A DNA stretch of 19,653 nt from Ruminococcaceae bacterium UBA1236 (GTDB lineage Bacteria; Bacillota; Clostridia; Oscillospirales; Acutalibacteraceae). The stretch spans positions 30,158 through 49,810 of the forward strand of contig DBWO01000016.1 of the NCBI GenBank assembly GCA_002309055.1. The letters run 5' to 3'. Of this stretch, positions 1 to 5,459 are shown piece after piece (the stretch's first letter is position 1; each line of letters begins with the position of its first letter). Both the position numbers and the translations under genes were made by a program. The notes below the pieces were generated by a model. It did no database searches, had not been told where the DNA came from, and saw nothing but the letters and a program-made list of their open reading frames with translations.

Positions 1-791
1 GCGGCGTCCTCAAGCACAAGGCCGTGGTTCTTTGCCTCGCACAGGCACTGAACTCTCTTGCCGTTGGCGGCGGCTCTTGAATAGATGTGAAGGCCGACGG
101 ATGTGGAGCCGACGAAGGTGATGCCCTTTACATCGGGATGGTCAAGCAGCTGGTCCGCCTCAACCCTTGAGCAGGTCACGATATTGACAACGCCGTCGGG
201 AAGGCCGGCCTCCTGCCAGAGCTCGGCAATGCGCATGCAGGTCATCGGAGTCATGGAAGCGGCTTTGATAACGATGGTGTTGCCGCAGGCGATGCACATC
301 GGAGTCATCCAGCCCATGGGAATCATGCCGGGGAAATTGAAAGGAGCGATGCCGGCAAAAACGCCGACGGGCTCTCTGTAAAGTGTGGTGTCGTATCCGG
401 AGGAAGTGTCGCGGATGCTCTCACCCATGAGGAGCGAGGGAGCGGAAAGCGCAAGCTCAACGGGCTCTTTGACCTTGAGGATGTCGCCCTTGGCCTCTGC
501 CCACACCTTGCCCTCTTCTCTGGCGCACAGCTCTGTGAGCTCGTCCATGTGGGCGATGAGGAGATCGCGGAAGTCATAAATTATCTGCACCCTTTTCATA
601 ACGGGGGTGTCGCTCCAGGCGGGGAACGCCTTTTTGGCGCACGCCACGGCATAGTCAACCTCTTCTTTGGTGCAGCAGGGAGTCTGAGCTATAACCTCGC
701 CTGTTGAGGGGTTATAGACATCCATGTACTTGTCGGTCTTGGAGTCAAGCCACTGACCGCCCGCGAAATACTTAAGCTTTTTAACGGACAT
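1..791 (-). CDS. mmsA: CoA-acylating (methyl)malonate-semialdehyde dehydrogenase-like protein, N-terminal part
   Basis: The first 263 codons are present; the remainder, including the catalytic cysteine expected near residue 285, lies beyond the left edge (family length about 485). The sequence follows the MMSDH branch of the aldehyde dehydrogenases: an N-terminal YFAGGQW segment, APFNFP at residues 149-154, GLPDG near 196-200, and the nucleotide-binding GSTSVG at 228-233, followed by an EAKNH segment like the AKNH stretch of MmsA/IolA. Family members oxidise (methyl)malonate semialdehyde to acyl-CoA with NAD and CoA, in valine or myo-inositol breakdown. One oddity: the stretch after the conserved Lys176 reads AAS where PSE-type residues are usual. 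The ATG at 791 is preceded by AAGGAAGTG at good spacing. It has its own promoter at 854-882. No inositol or valine genes are visible, so the substrate is uncertain. Confidence 0.82.
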   Translation of the reverse strand, partial: MSVKKLKYFAGGQWLDSKTDKYMDVYNPSTGEVIAQTPCCTKEEVDYAVACAKKAFPAWSDTPVMKRVQIIYDFRDLLIAHMDELTELCAREEGKVWAEAKGDILKVKEPVELALSAPSLLMGESIRDTSSGYDTTLYREPVGVFAGIAPFNFPGMIPMGWMTPMCIACGNTIVIKAASMTPMTCMRIAELWQEAGLPDGVVNIVTCSRVEADQLLDHPDVKGITFVGSTSVGLHIYSRAAANGKRVQCLCEAKNHGLVLEDA

Positions 792-853
792 TGTAACCAC
801 TTCCTTGTTTCAGCATGAGGGCGCAATACGCCCCTTTGTATTATCGATTATTT

Positions 854-882
854 ATTATATAGGCAAATATTCATTTTGTCAA
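854..882 (-). promoter_or_regulatory. Sigma-A promoter of the semialdehyde dehydrogenase gene
   Basis: On the minus strand TTGACA (877-882) and TATAAT (854-859) are both perfect consensus and are separated by exactly 17 bases. The predicted transcript starts near 847. Its leader contains a GC-rich hairpin (GGGCG at 833-829, CGCCC at 823-819) before the ribosome binding site. Confidence 0.85.
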
Positions 883-951
883 TACTGTATTTAAAATCCT
901 ATTTTGCACAATATCGCGCAATCGTACGCCGGAAAACATCTTACGGCAGAG

Positions 952-979
952 CAAAAAATAATGGCGGCAGCGCCGCCAT
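952..979 (-). terminator. Intrinsic terminator of the S24 repressor gene
   Basis: Read on the minus strand, ATGGCGGC and GCCGCCAT form an 8-bp perfect stem (961-979) with a 3-base loop, followed by a T-rich tail at 952-958. It lies 24 bases after the repressor stop codon and separates it from the dehydrogenase promoter. Confidence 0.8.
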
Positions 980-1002
980 CAGTATGCGCCTTTGCCGGCG
1001 CT

Positions 1003-1596
1003 CTATATTTCCCTTCTGAGCTCCACCGCTTTGCCGAATATGGTCACGGGCAGTTTTGCCACCTGCTCCTTGGTGTAGAAAATGGAGTTATAATCCGGGT
1101 TTTCCGCCATAAGCAGAATGCCGTTCTTGAGCACCTTGAGACGCTTGAGAGTTGCGTTTTCGTGCCCTTCAATCGCAACGACTATGTCGTTATCCTCGGC
1201 ATTCGCCTGCACCTTGATGACAAGCGTGTCGCCGTTTTGCAGAAGGGGATACATGCTCTGCCCCTTCACCGTGAGGCCGCAGAATTCGCCGCGCCGCGCA
1301 AGCTCCGGTGAGATGGCGATAAACTCGCACACATCCTCATCCTCAATAAAGGTCATAACGCCCGCCTGCACAAAACCCTTGACGGGAATCATCACGGGGT
1401 CGTCGGGCGCGTCAAGCCCGAGAATGGCGCCGATTGAGCAGTGAAAAATCTGGCTGAGCGCGATGAGCATATCGGTGTCCGGATTTGTTCTGCCCTTTTC
1501 CCACTGGCTGATGGCGGTCTGATGCACTCCGCACAGCTCGGCAAGCTCAAGCTGCGAAAGATTCGCTTTTTTTCTGAGGGCTCTGATGTTGTTCAT
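1003..1596 (-). CDS. LexA/CI-type repressor (XRE HTH plus S24 peptidase)
   Basis: This 197-residue protein has two domains. Residues 1-60 are an XRE helix-turn-helix (LSQLELAELCGVHQTAISQW). Residues 70-197 are a LexA-like S24 self-cleaving domain. The catalytic serine is Ser114 in GQSMYP, the partner lysine is Lys151 in ATLKRL, and an Ala78-Gly79 pair sits where the autocleavage bond is expected. Spacing (78 to 114 to 151) closely matches that of LexA (84, 119, 156). In this family RecA filaments formed on damaged DNA trigger self-cleavage and derepression. The gene is divergent from the lysis operon starting at 1875 and shares its upstream region, so it is the likely repressor of that operon and of itself. 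The domain pairing is typical of prophage and mobile-element repressors rather than housekeeping LexA, whose N-terminus is a winged helix. Confidence 0.92.
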   Translation of the reverse strand: MNNIRALRKKANLSQLELAELCGVHQTAISQWEKGRTNPDTDMLIALSQIFHCSIGAILGLDAPDDPVMIPVKGFVQAGVMTFIEDEDVCEFIAISPELARRGEFCGLTVKGQSMYPLLQNGDTLVIKVQANAEDNDIVVAIEGHENATLKRLKVLKNGILLMAENPDYNSIFYTKEQVAKLPVTIFGKAVELRREI

Positions 1597-1636
1597 AATG
1601 TAACCACCTGTAAAAATGATTAAGATTGGATAATGC

Positions 1637-1653
1637 CGGGGCGCCTCGCCCCG
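1637..1653 (-). other. Hairpin in the repressor mRNA leader
   Basis: CGGGGCG and CGCCCCG form a perfect 7-bp stem with a 3-base loop, 41 bases before the repressor start codon. It is preceded on the transcript by ATAATACAAA, as is the hairpin in the dehydrogenase leader at 819-833. No U tract follows, so it is not a terminator. Its function is unknown. Confidence 0.5.
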
Positions 1654-1743
1654 TTTGTATTATTTCAGAATTTGCCGGGGAGAGATTCAATCCGCTCTAA
1701 CGGAAAACAGTAAAATAATAGCATACAGTTTTTCTCAGCCTAT

Positions 1744-1772
1744 ATTATGAGCCATCCTATTAAAAAAGTCAA
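1744..1772 (-). promoter_or_regulatory. Predicted promoter of the S24 repressor gene
   Basis: On the minus strand TTGACT (1767-1772) and CATAAT (1744-1749) are separated by 17 bases. It lies back-to-back with the plus-strand promoter at 1802-1830. A leader of about 140 bases would precede the repressor start. Confidence 0.6.
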
Positions 1773-1806
1773 TAGTTTTTCGCAAAAAAATATTTTTCCT
1801 ATTGAC
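1768..1806. promoter_or_regulatory. Candidate operator: inverted repeat over both -35 boxes
   Basis: GTCAATAG (1768-1775) and CTATTGAC (1799-1806) are a perfect 8-bp inverted repeat whose arms each overlap one -35 box of the divergent promoters. Arm centres lie 31 bases apart, about three helical turns. Between them AAAAATATTTTT (1786-1797) is itself a perfect palindrome. The motif TCCTATT occurs at 1755-1761 and 1797-1803. The position is right for repressor control of both directions; that use is inferred. Confidence 0.5.
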
Positions 1807-1830
1807 AAACGCAAATTTCGGGTCTAAAAT
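1802..1830 (+). promoter_or_regulatory. Promoter of the lysis operon
   Basis: A perfect -35 TTGACA (1802-1807) and TAAAAT (1825-1830) are spaced by 17 bases, 44 bases before the first ATG. The strong match suggests the operon must be actively repressed to stay silent. Confidence 0.75.
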
Positions 1831-1874
1831 TATTAGTAGTGCTCGTATTTTTGCAATGAAAGTGTGGTGTTTTA

Positions 1875-2498
1875 ATGAATATAGCTATTAATTCAAGAGA
1901 AATCGATATATCTCTCCCGTCGAAGGAGGAGATATACAAGGCGGTGCGTGTGTGCTGCGGAAGGTGCTGCCGCGCGTGCGAAACTCCGGTTGAATACGCC
2001 TGGAGAAAACGGCAGACCGACCTCGCCTGTCTCATAGGCCTGGCGGTTGAAAGAGAGCTGTCGGAAACGGAGCGCGAATATATAAAGGAAATATTCTGGA
2101 ATCAAAAACTCCCCGGCAGAGTCGCCGCCGAAAAAGGGGTCACGCCGTCGGCGGTGAGCATGAGCGTTTCACGGGCAAAAAGTAAGATTAAAAAGGCGCT
2201 CGAATATGTGATTATTTATCAGAATGAGCTTGAGAATCCGGATGACGTATCGCCGCTTTTTGAAAACGCGTTTGCCATCCGGTACACCGCCGCGAAGGGC
2301 GCGGATCTGCCCTCCTCTTTAAGAGGGATGAGGGTGCGCCGCGGAATTCCTCCCGAAACGGCGGCAAAGGCGCTGGGCATTGAAAAATCACGGCTTTCGG
2401 GCATTGAGGACGGTGAAATCACTCCCCTGCCGGAGGAAGTGCTCGGGATATGCGAAATATGCAATGTGACAGAAGATGATGATTTAATGAAAGGATGA
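1875..2498 (+). CDS. Two-HTH regulator: sigma-70 region 4-like plus XRE-like domain
   Basis: This is the first gene of the lysis operon, 207 residues. Residues 61-114 look like a sigma-70 region 4 / ECF-type HTH (LSETEREYIKEIFWNQKLP, then VTPSAVSMSVSRAKSKIKKAL). Residues 147-198 resemble a second, XRE-like HTH (LRGMRVRRGIPPETAAKALG with GIEDGE after it). No region 2 is present, so it cannot act as a complete sigma factor; phage late-gene activators of the ArpU/RinA kind are a plausible comparison. Residues 27-35 hold a CCxxCCxxC cysteine cluster that could bind metal. The Shine-Dalgarno before the ATG is weak. Its stop overlaps the next gene region. I read it as a DNA-binding activator or regulator of the operon; the target is unknown. 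Confidence 0.65.
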   Translation: MNIAINSREIDISLPSKEEIYKAVRVCCGRCCRACETPVEYAWRKRQTDLACLIGLAVERELSETEREYIKEIFWNQKLPGRVAAEKGVTPSAVSMSVSRAKSKIKKALEYVIIYQNELENPDDVSPLFENAFAIRYTAAKGADLPSSLRGMRVRRGIPPETAAKALGIEKSRLSGIEDGEITPLPEEVLGICEICNVTEDDDLMKG

Positions 2499-2503
2499 GA
2501 AAG

Positions 2504-2743
2504 ATGGAAAAGGCAAAAAATCTTGACGAGCTCGGGGGCGAATACGCCGCGGCGGCAGGCGTTGTGACGCAGAGGATTGAAGACCGCCGCGCGAAACTGA
2601 AAAAGCTGAAAAAACAGAGCGTTGAGGCAGGGATAATCAGGAGCGAGCTGAACATTCTCTACCGCGAGCGCAGGGACGCTCTGGAAACCGCGGGAATGCT
2701 GAGAAACTACTACGGAGGAACAAAATATGCAAAGCTACATTGA
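2504..2743 (+). CDS. Small charged coiled-coil protein, function unknown
   Basis: About 79 residues, very rich in Lys, Arg, Glu and Ala, with a long predicted helix through the middle (RRAKLKKLKKQ through the ELNILYRERRDALE segment). The start is ambiguous: ATG 2495 overlaps the upstream stop as ATGA but has almost no ribosome-binding spacing, whereas ATG 2504 has AAAGGATGAG upstream at workable spacing, so I chose 2504. The 3' end overlaps the next gene by 17 bases. Nothing in the sequence identifies a family. Tight packing inside the operon supports it being a real gene, perhaps a small phage-derived structural or regulatory protein. Confidence 0.6.
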   Translation: MEKAKNLDELGGEYAAAAGVVTQRIEDRRAKLKKLKKQSVEAGIIRSELNILYRERRDALETAGMLRNYYGGTKYAKLH

Positions 2744-3479
2744 CGGGCGCATAGGCGAAAACCGCGCCCTGGAATTTGAAAGCGCGACGGCGTTTACGGG
2801 CGAGCACAGGGCGAATATACTGGCGATTTCACTTGACGGCAGCGGCCTTGAAGGGGCCGACTGTTATTTTTTACACTTTGAAACCGCCCCGGGCGCGGGA
2901 TACACCGTGACAAACCCGATAACGGACGAAAACGGCGAGCCGGCTTATATTGATGATGACATAATATTCTGCCCTCTCACACGAGAGCTCACGGGCACGG
3001 GCCGCCTTTATGTGCAGCTGAGCGCCGTATTCCTTGACGGGGAGAGCGCGCGCACCGTGAAATCCGGCACGGCGCGGCTTGATTTCGCCTCGTCGCTCTT
3101 ATGCTCCGGGGAAAACACGATGAACGGAAACGGAGGAATCATGGAGGAAATCGCCGCCCTTCGCGAGCAGGTGCAGGAAGCGCTCGAAAGAGATGAAACG
3201 CCCGACTACGGCTACATTGCCGCCGCGGCCGCCGCGAATCTTATGCGCAGAGGGCCGGACACTTTTGTACACCTGACGGCGGACGATGACGACGCGGACG
3301 AAACGGTAACTCGCCTTATTGACACATATACCCCGGGCTCGGGCGAAACGCACTATGTGGTGACACACGGCGGCGGGGCAAACCTTTACCGCGTAAGCGA
3401 AACGGACGGTGAAATCGCGGTAGGCGCCTTTACGGGCGCGGAAATACTGGCGCTGATGAAGGAGGAGATGAATATATGA
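2727..3479 (+). CDS. Putative phage baseplate/tail-associated protein
   Basis: A 250-residue acidic protein with GGAGGAAC before the ATG. The N-terminal 120 residues look like a beta-rich domain, ending in the GTGRLYVQLSAVFLDGE and GTARLDF segments. This layout resembles N-terminal domains of phage baseplate upper or receptor-binding proteins of Firmicutes, though I cannot prove homology by eye. A short helix follows (EEIAALREQVQEALE, about residues 138-152), then an Ala-rich stretch and a possibly globular C-terminus. In Firmicutes phages such genes sit directly before the lysis genes, as here. It ends in an ATGA overlap with the amidase. Within this cassette it might be a leftover tail gene or a cell-surface binding protein; the latter is speculation. 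Confidence 0.5.
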   Translation: MQSYIDGRIGENRALEFESATAFTGEHRANILAISLDGSGLEGADCYFLHFETAPGAGYTVTNPITDENGEPAYIDDDIIFCPLTRELTGTGRLYVQLSAVFLDGESARTVKSGTARLDFASSLLCSGENTMNGNGGIMEEIAALREQVQEALERDETPDYGYIAAAAAANLMRRGPDTFVHLTADDDDADETVTRLIDTYTPGSGETHYVVTHGGGANLYRVSETDGEIAVGAFTGAEILALMKEEMNI

Positions 3480-4222
3480 GCAAAGAGACCGTTATATCCG
3501 TGGGGCACGGCAAAAATCAGGCGGGGAAATATGACCCGGGGGCCGTGAGCAGGGATAAAAAATACCACGAATTCCGCATAGCGAGGGAGATTGCGAAATA
3601 CGCCGCGGACTACCTGCAGTGCGACCTTATAAACTATGGCGGAGACAGAAATCTGCCCCAGAGGATAAAAGATGTCAACAGGGGAAACTACGGCTTCGCC
3701 GCGGAAATACACCTGAACGCCGGCGGAGGAAAGGGAACGGAAACATTTTATTATCACGGCTCGCCCACGGGCAGAAGGGCGGCAAATGAAATATGCAAAA
3801 ATGTGAGCGCCGCGCTCGGAGTAAGAAACAGAGGGGCTAAGGTGCGCGTTAACCCGGACGGTACGGATTACTTCGGATTTATCCGGCAGACTAAGCCCTG
3901 CGCCGTGCTTGAGGAGGCGGTTTTCATTGACTGCGACAGCGACCTCGAAAAGGTGAAAACGCAGGTCGGGATGAAGACCTGCGGCGAAGCAATCGCGAAG
4001 GGAATAGAAAACGCTCTCGCGGACAACACACCCTATGAAGTGATTGCGAAAACAGCGTTTGTAAGAAGCGGAGCGGATGAAAACCGCCCCGTAAAACACA
4101 GGCTTAAACCCGGCGAGACATTCACCGTGACCGTCACCGCGAAAGGCGGAAAATGGGGCAAACTCGCGGACGGAAGTGGCTGGATTTCACTTGAAAAAGG
4201 CGTTAGGAGGGTGAGAGCGTGA
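3476..4222 (+). CDS. N-acetylmuramoyl-L-alanine amidase (Amidase_3) with SH3-like C-terminus, endolysin
   Basis: A 248-residue zinc amidase that cleaves the bond between MurNAc and L-alanine in peptidoglycan. Expected Amidase_3 ligands are visible: His11 (VGHG), Glu32 (YHEFRIA), His79 (EIHLNA), and the catalytic Glu147 in AVLEEAVFID. Residues about 185-245 look like a bacterial SH3 wall-binding domain (FVRSGADENRPVKHRLKPGE, then GWISLE). There is no signal peptide or membrane segment, so export must depend on a holin, which is encoded two genes downstream. The start overlaps the preceding stop as ATGA, and the 3' end overlaps the next gene as GTGA, implying coupled translation. This organisation is typical of phage endolysins rather than secreted housekeeping autolysins. 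Confidence 0.9.
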   Translation: MSKETVISVGHGKNQAGKYDPGAVSRDKKYHEFRIAREIAKYAADYLQCDLINYGGDRNLPQRIKDVNRGNYGFAAEIHLNAGGGKGTETFYYHGSPTGRRAANEICKNVSAALGVRNRGAKVRVNPDGTDYFGFIRQTKPCAVLEEAVFIDCDSDLEKVKTQVGMKTCGEAIAKGIENALADNTPYEVIAKTAFVRSGADENRPVKHRLKPGETFTVTVTAKGGKWGKLADGSGWISLEKGVRRVRA

Positions 4223-4410
4223 ACTATGAAATTCTTTTCTCATTCCTCGGCTCCGCGCTCGGGTGCATCGGCGGAATTCTCGCCAGCCAGAAGCTGACAA
4301 GCTACCGCCTTGAGCAGCTTGAGGAAAAGGTGAATAAGCACAATAACCTCGTTGAGAGAATGACTGTGAGCGAACTGAAAATAAAAATCATGGAGGAAAA
4401 ACTGAAGTGA
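4219..4410 (+). CDS. XhlA-like lysis accessory protein (membrane helix plus coiled coil)
   Basis: 63 residues starting at GTG, with AGGAGG eight bases upstream and a 4-base overlap with the amidase stop. The N-terminal half is a hydrophobic, Gly-rich membrane segment (ILFSFLGSALGCIGGILA). The C-terminal half is a coiled coil with the phage-typical YRLEQLEEKVNKHNNLVER pattern that recurs just before holin genes in Firmicutes prophages. XhlA-type proteins work with holin and endolysin to release the cell. The gene overlaps the holin gene by 4 bases (GTGA). Confidence 0.75.
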   Translation: MNYEILFSFLGSALGCIGGILASQKLTSYRLEQLEEKVNKHNNLVERMTVSELKIKIMEEKLK

Positions 4411-4664
4411 AAAAGAATAAAATTTCTCTCGGGAACGTGAGCGCGGGCGCCTGGGCGCGCCTTGCCCTGCTTGCCGCGGCGCTCGTGAACACGGCTCTCA
4501 CCATCCTCGGCAAAAGCCCTCTTACGGCATCGGGTGAAGCGGGCGAAACAGCCGGGATAATCTTAACCGCCGGCGCGGCGCTTTTGTCATACTGGAAAAA
4601 CAATTCCTTCACCCTCGCGGCGCAGGCGGCGGACGAAGTGATGAATGAACTGAAAAAAAGATAA
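4407..4664 (+). CDS. SPP1-type phage holin
   Basis: 85 residues, GTG start overlapping the previous stop. The ISLGNVSAGAWARLALLAAA start, the ALVNTALTILGKSPL segment, a second hydrophobic stretch (TAGIILTAGAALLSYW), then KNNSFT and a charged tail match the pattern of SPP1-family holins. These have two membrane helices and assemble pores in the cytoplasmic membrane that let the signal-less amidase reach the wall. It is the last recognisable gene of the lysis operon. No clear intrinsic terminator follows within the next 200 bases. Confidence 0.88.
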   Translation: MKKNKISLGNVSAGAWARLALLAAALVNTALTILGKSPLTASGEAGETAGIILTAGAALLSYWKNNSFTLAAQAADEVMNELKKR

Positions 4665-4766
4665 AAATCCCGAAAAAAAATAAAAAAGCTGCAACATTTC
4701 CGCCCCTGCCGCTCACTTATGTTTGTAAAAACCATGCGGCAAATAATTATCCGGAGGTATGCAGAA

Positions 4767-4838
4767 ATGACAGCAATCATTTGCGGAGTAACCGCGGTTC
4801 TTGTAGGAATCTTTGTCTATGCGGAGCTGCCCGAATAA
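4767..4838 (+). CDS. Candidate 23-residue single-membrane-helix microprotein
   Basis: A short reading frame with GGAGG at 4753-4757, nine bases before the ATG. It encodes an almost wholly hydrophobic helix (ICGVTAVLVGIFVYA) with an acidic C-terminus (ELPE). An in-frame ATG at 4719 would add 16 residues but lacks a ribosome binding site. Its size and character recall KdpF-like or small lysis and toxin peptides, but no kdp genes follow. It lies between the holin and the rpsO promoter. Chance cannot be excluded at this length. Confidence 0.4.
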   Translation: MTAIICGVTAVLVGIFVYAELPE

Positions 4839-4880
4839 TCTCTATATAGGGAATAAAAATAAAAAAAATAAAAATTTTTC

Positions 4881-4909
4881 TTTACAAACCGTTTTTCTTG
4901 TGATATAAT
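4881..4909 (+). promoter_or_regulatory. rpsO promoter with A+T-rich upstream tract
   Basis: TTTACA (4881-4886) and a perfect TATAAT (4904-4909) are spaced by 17 bases. Directly upstream, 4856-4880 is almost purely A and T, like an UP element of highly expressed ribosomal genes. Transcription should start near 4916. Confidence 0.85.
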
Positions 4910-4916
4910 CCCGTTT

Positions 4917-5002
4917 GCAATATGCCCCTGTCCCGGTACGGGGAGTATGCCTCAAAGAGGATCTCACCTGCCCCGCACTGAGAGGGCGGCAAATATTAAA
5001 AC
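4917..5002 (+). promoter_or_regulatory. Structured rpsO leader
   Basis: The roughly 90-base leader can form several small hairpins: CCCG/CGGG near 4932-4942, CCTC/GAGG at 4950-4960, and TCTCA/TGAGA (4962-4966 with 4979-4983). S15 represses its own translation through structured leaders in several bacteria; whether that happens here is an inference. Confidence 0.35.
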
Positions 5003-5014
5003 GAGGTGAAAACA

Positions 5015-5278
5015 ATGACACAGGAAGAAAAACAGGCAATAATGAAAGAGTACGCAACCCACGAGGGCGACACCGGTTCACCCGAGGTTCAGATCGCTGT
5101 CCTCACCAAGAGGATCAACGACCTCAACGAGCATCTCAAGATCCACAAGAAGGATAATCACAGCCGCAGAGGCCTGCTCAAGATGGTCGGTCACAGAAGA
5201 AACCTCCTTGCATACCTTCAGAAGGTTGATATTGAGCGCTACCGTTCAATAGTTGCAAGACTTGGTCTGCGTAAATAA
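5015..5278 (+). CDS. rpsO: 30S ribosomal protein S15
   Basis: 87 residues, close to the usual 89. The family signature is clear: THEGDTGSPEVQIAVLTKRI, then LNEHLKIHKKD, then HSRRGLLKMVGHRRNLLAYL, ending in ARLGLRK. S15 binds the central domain of 16S rRNA early in 30S assembly. An in-frame GTG at 5006 would add three residues, but it lies inside the GAGGTG ribosome binding site (5003-5008), six bases before ATG 5015, so I take the ATG. rpsO followed by pnp is a widely conserved order. Confidence 0.97.
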   Translation: MTQEEKQAIMKEYATHEGDTGSPEVQIAVLTKRINDLNEHLKIHKKDNHSRRGLLKMVGHRRNLLAYLQKVDIERYRSIVARLGLRK

Positions 5279-5289
5279 TCAAACAGCGC

Positions 5290-5321
5290 ATGCGGGCAGA
5301 GAAGTCATTTTCTGCCTGCAT
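5290..5321 (+). other. Stem-loop after rpsO (processing site or weak terminator)
   Basis: ATGCGGGCAGA (5290-5300) pairs with TCTGCCTGCAT (5311-5321) as an 11-bp stem with one G-U pair and a 10-base loop. The following bases are only moderately T-rich, so it is better read as an mRNA processing or stabilising hairpin, or a partial terminator, between rpsO and pnp. Confidence 0.6.
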
Positions 5322-5334
5322 TTCTGTGTTTATT

Positions 5335-5433
5335 CACGGTAACTGACGGGTTTTGCCCGGATAAATTAGCAATGAATCGGGGGCAAAAATCTTTTTGCAT
5401 CGGATTTATTGCTAAATGCCGGCATTACCCGTG
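5335..5433 (+). promoter_or_regulatory. Multi-stem RNA structure in the pnp leader
   Basis: CACGGTAA (5335-5342) can close with TTACCCGTG (5425-5433, one bulged C). Inside are a small hairpin CGGG/CCCG (5347-5359) and a long arm of 13 bp with one G-U pair (5366-5378 with 5403-5415), extended by GCAAAAA/TTTTTGC (5383-5398). It ends 26 bases before the pnp start. In E. coli the pnp leader carries an RNase III stem used for autoregulation; an equivalent role here is inferred. Confidence 0.55.
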
Positions 5434-5459
5434 AAAATAAAAAGAAACGAGGTAAAGAA

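Noticed and set aside
897..903. Third TCCTATT word near the dehydrogenase promoter as a repressor site
   Set aside because: A 7-base word without the inverted partner is too weak to call an operator.
1637..1653. Terminator or riboswitch in the repressor leader
   Set aside because: There is no U tract after the hairpin and no recognised aptamer sequence.
3386..4099. Long open frame antisense to the amidase gene
   Set aside because: The plus-strand amidase has full catalytic motifs and operon overlaps; the antisense translation has no recognisable domain and no ribosome binding site, so it is a coding shadow.
880..4880. Attachment-site repeats flanking the lysis cassette
   Set aside because: I compared the left edge (880-1000) and right edge (4665-4880) by eye and found no convincing direct repeat, tRNA gene or integrase; integration cannot be claimed.
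5409..5459. Upstream extension of pnp
   Set aside because: The added 17 residues lie in the structured leader, have no ribosome binding site and are not part of the PNPase N-terminus.
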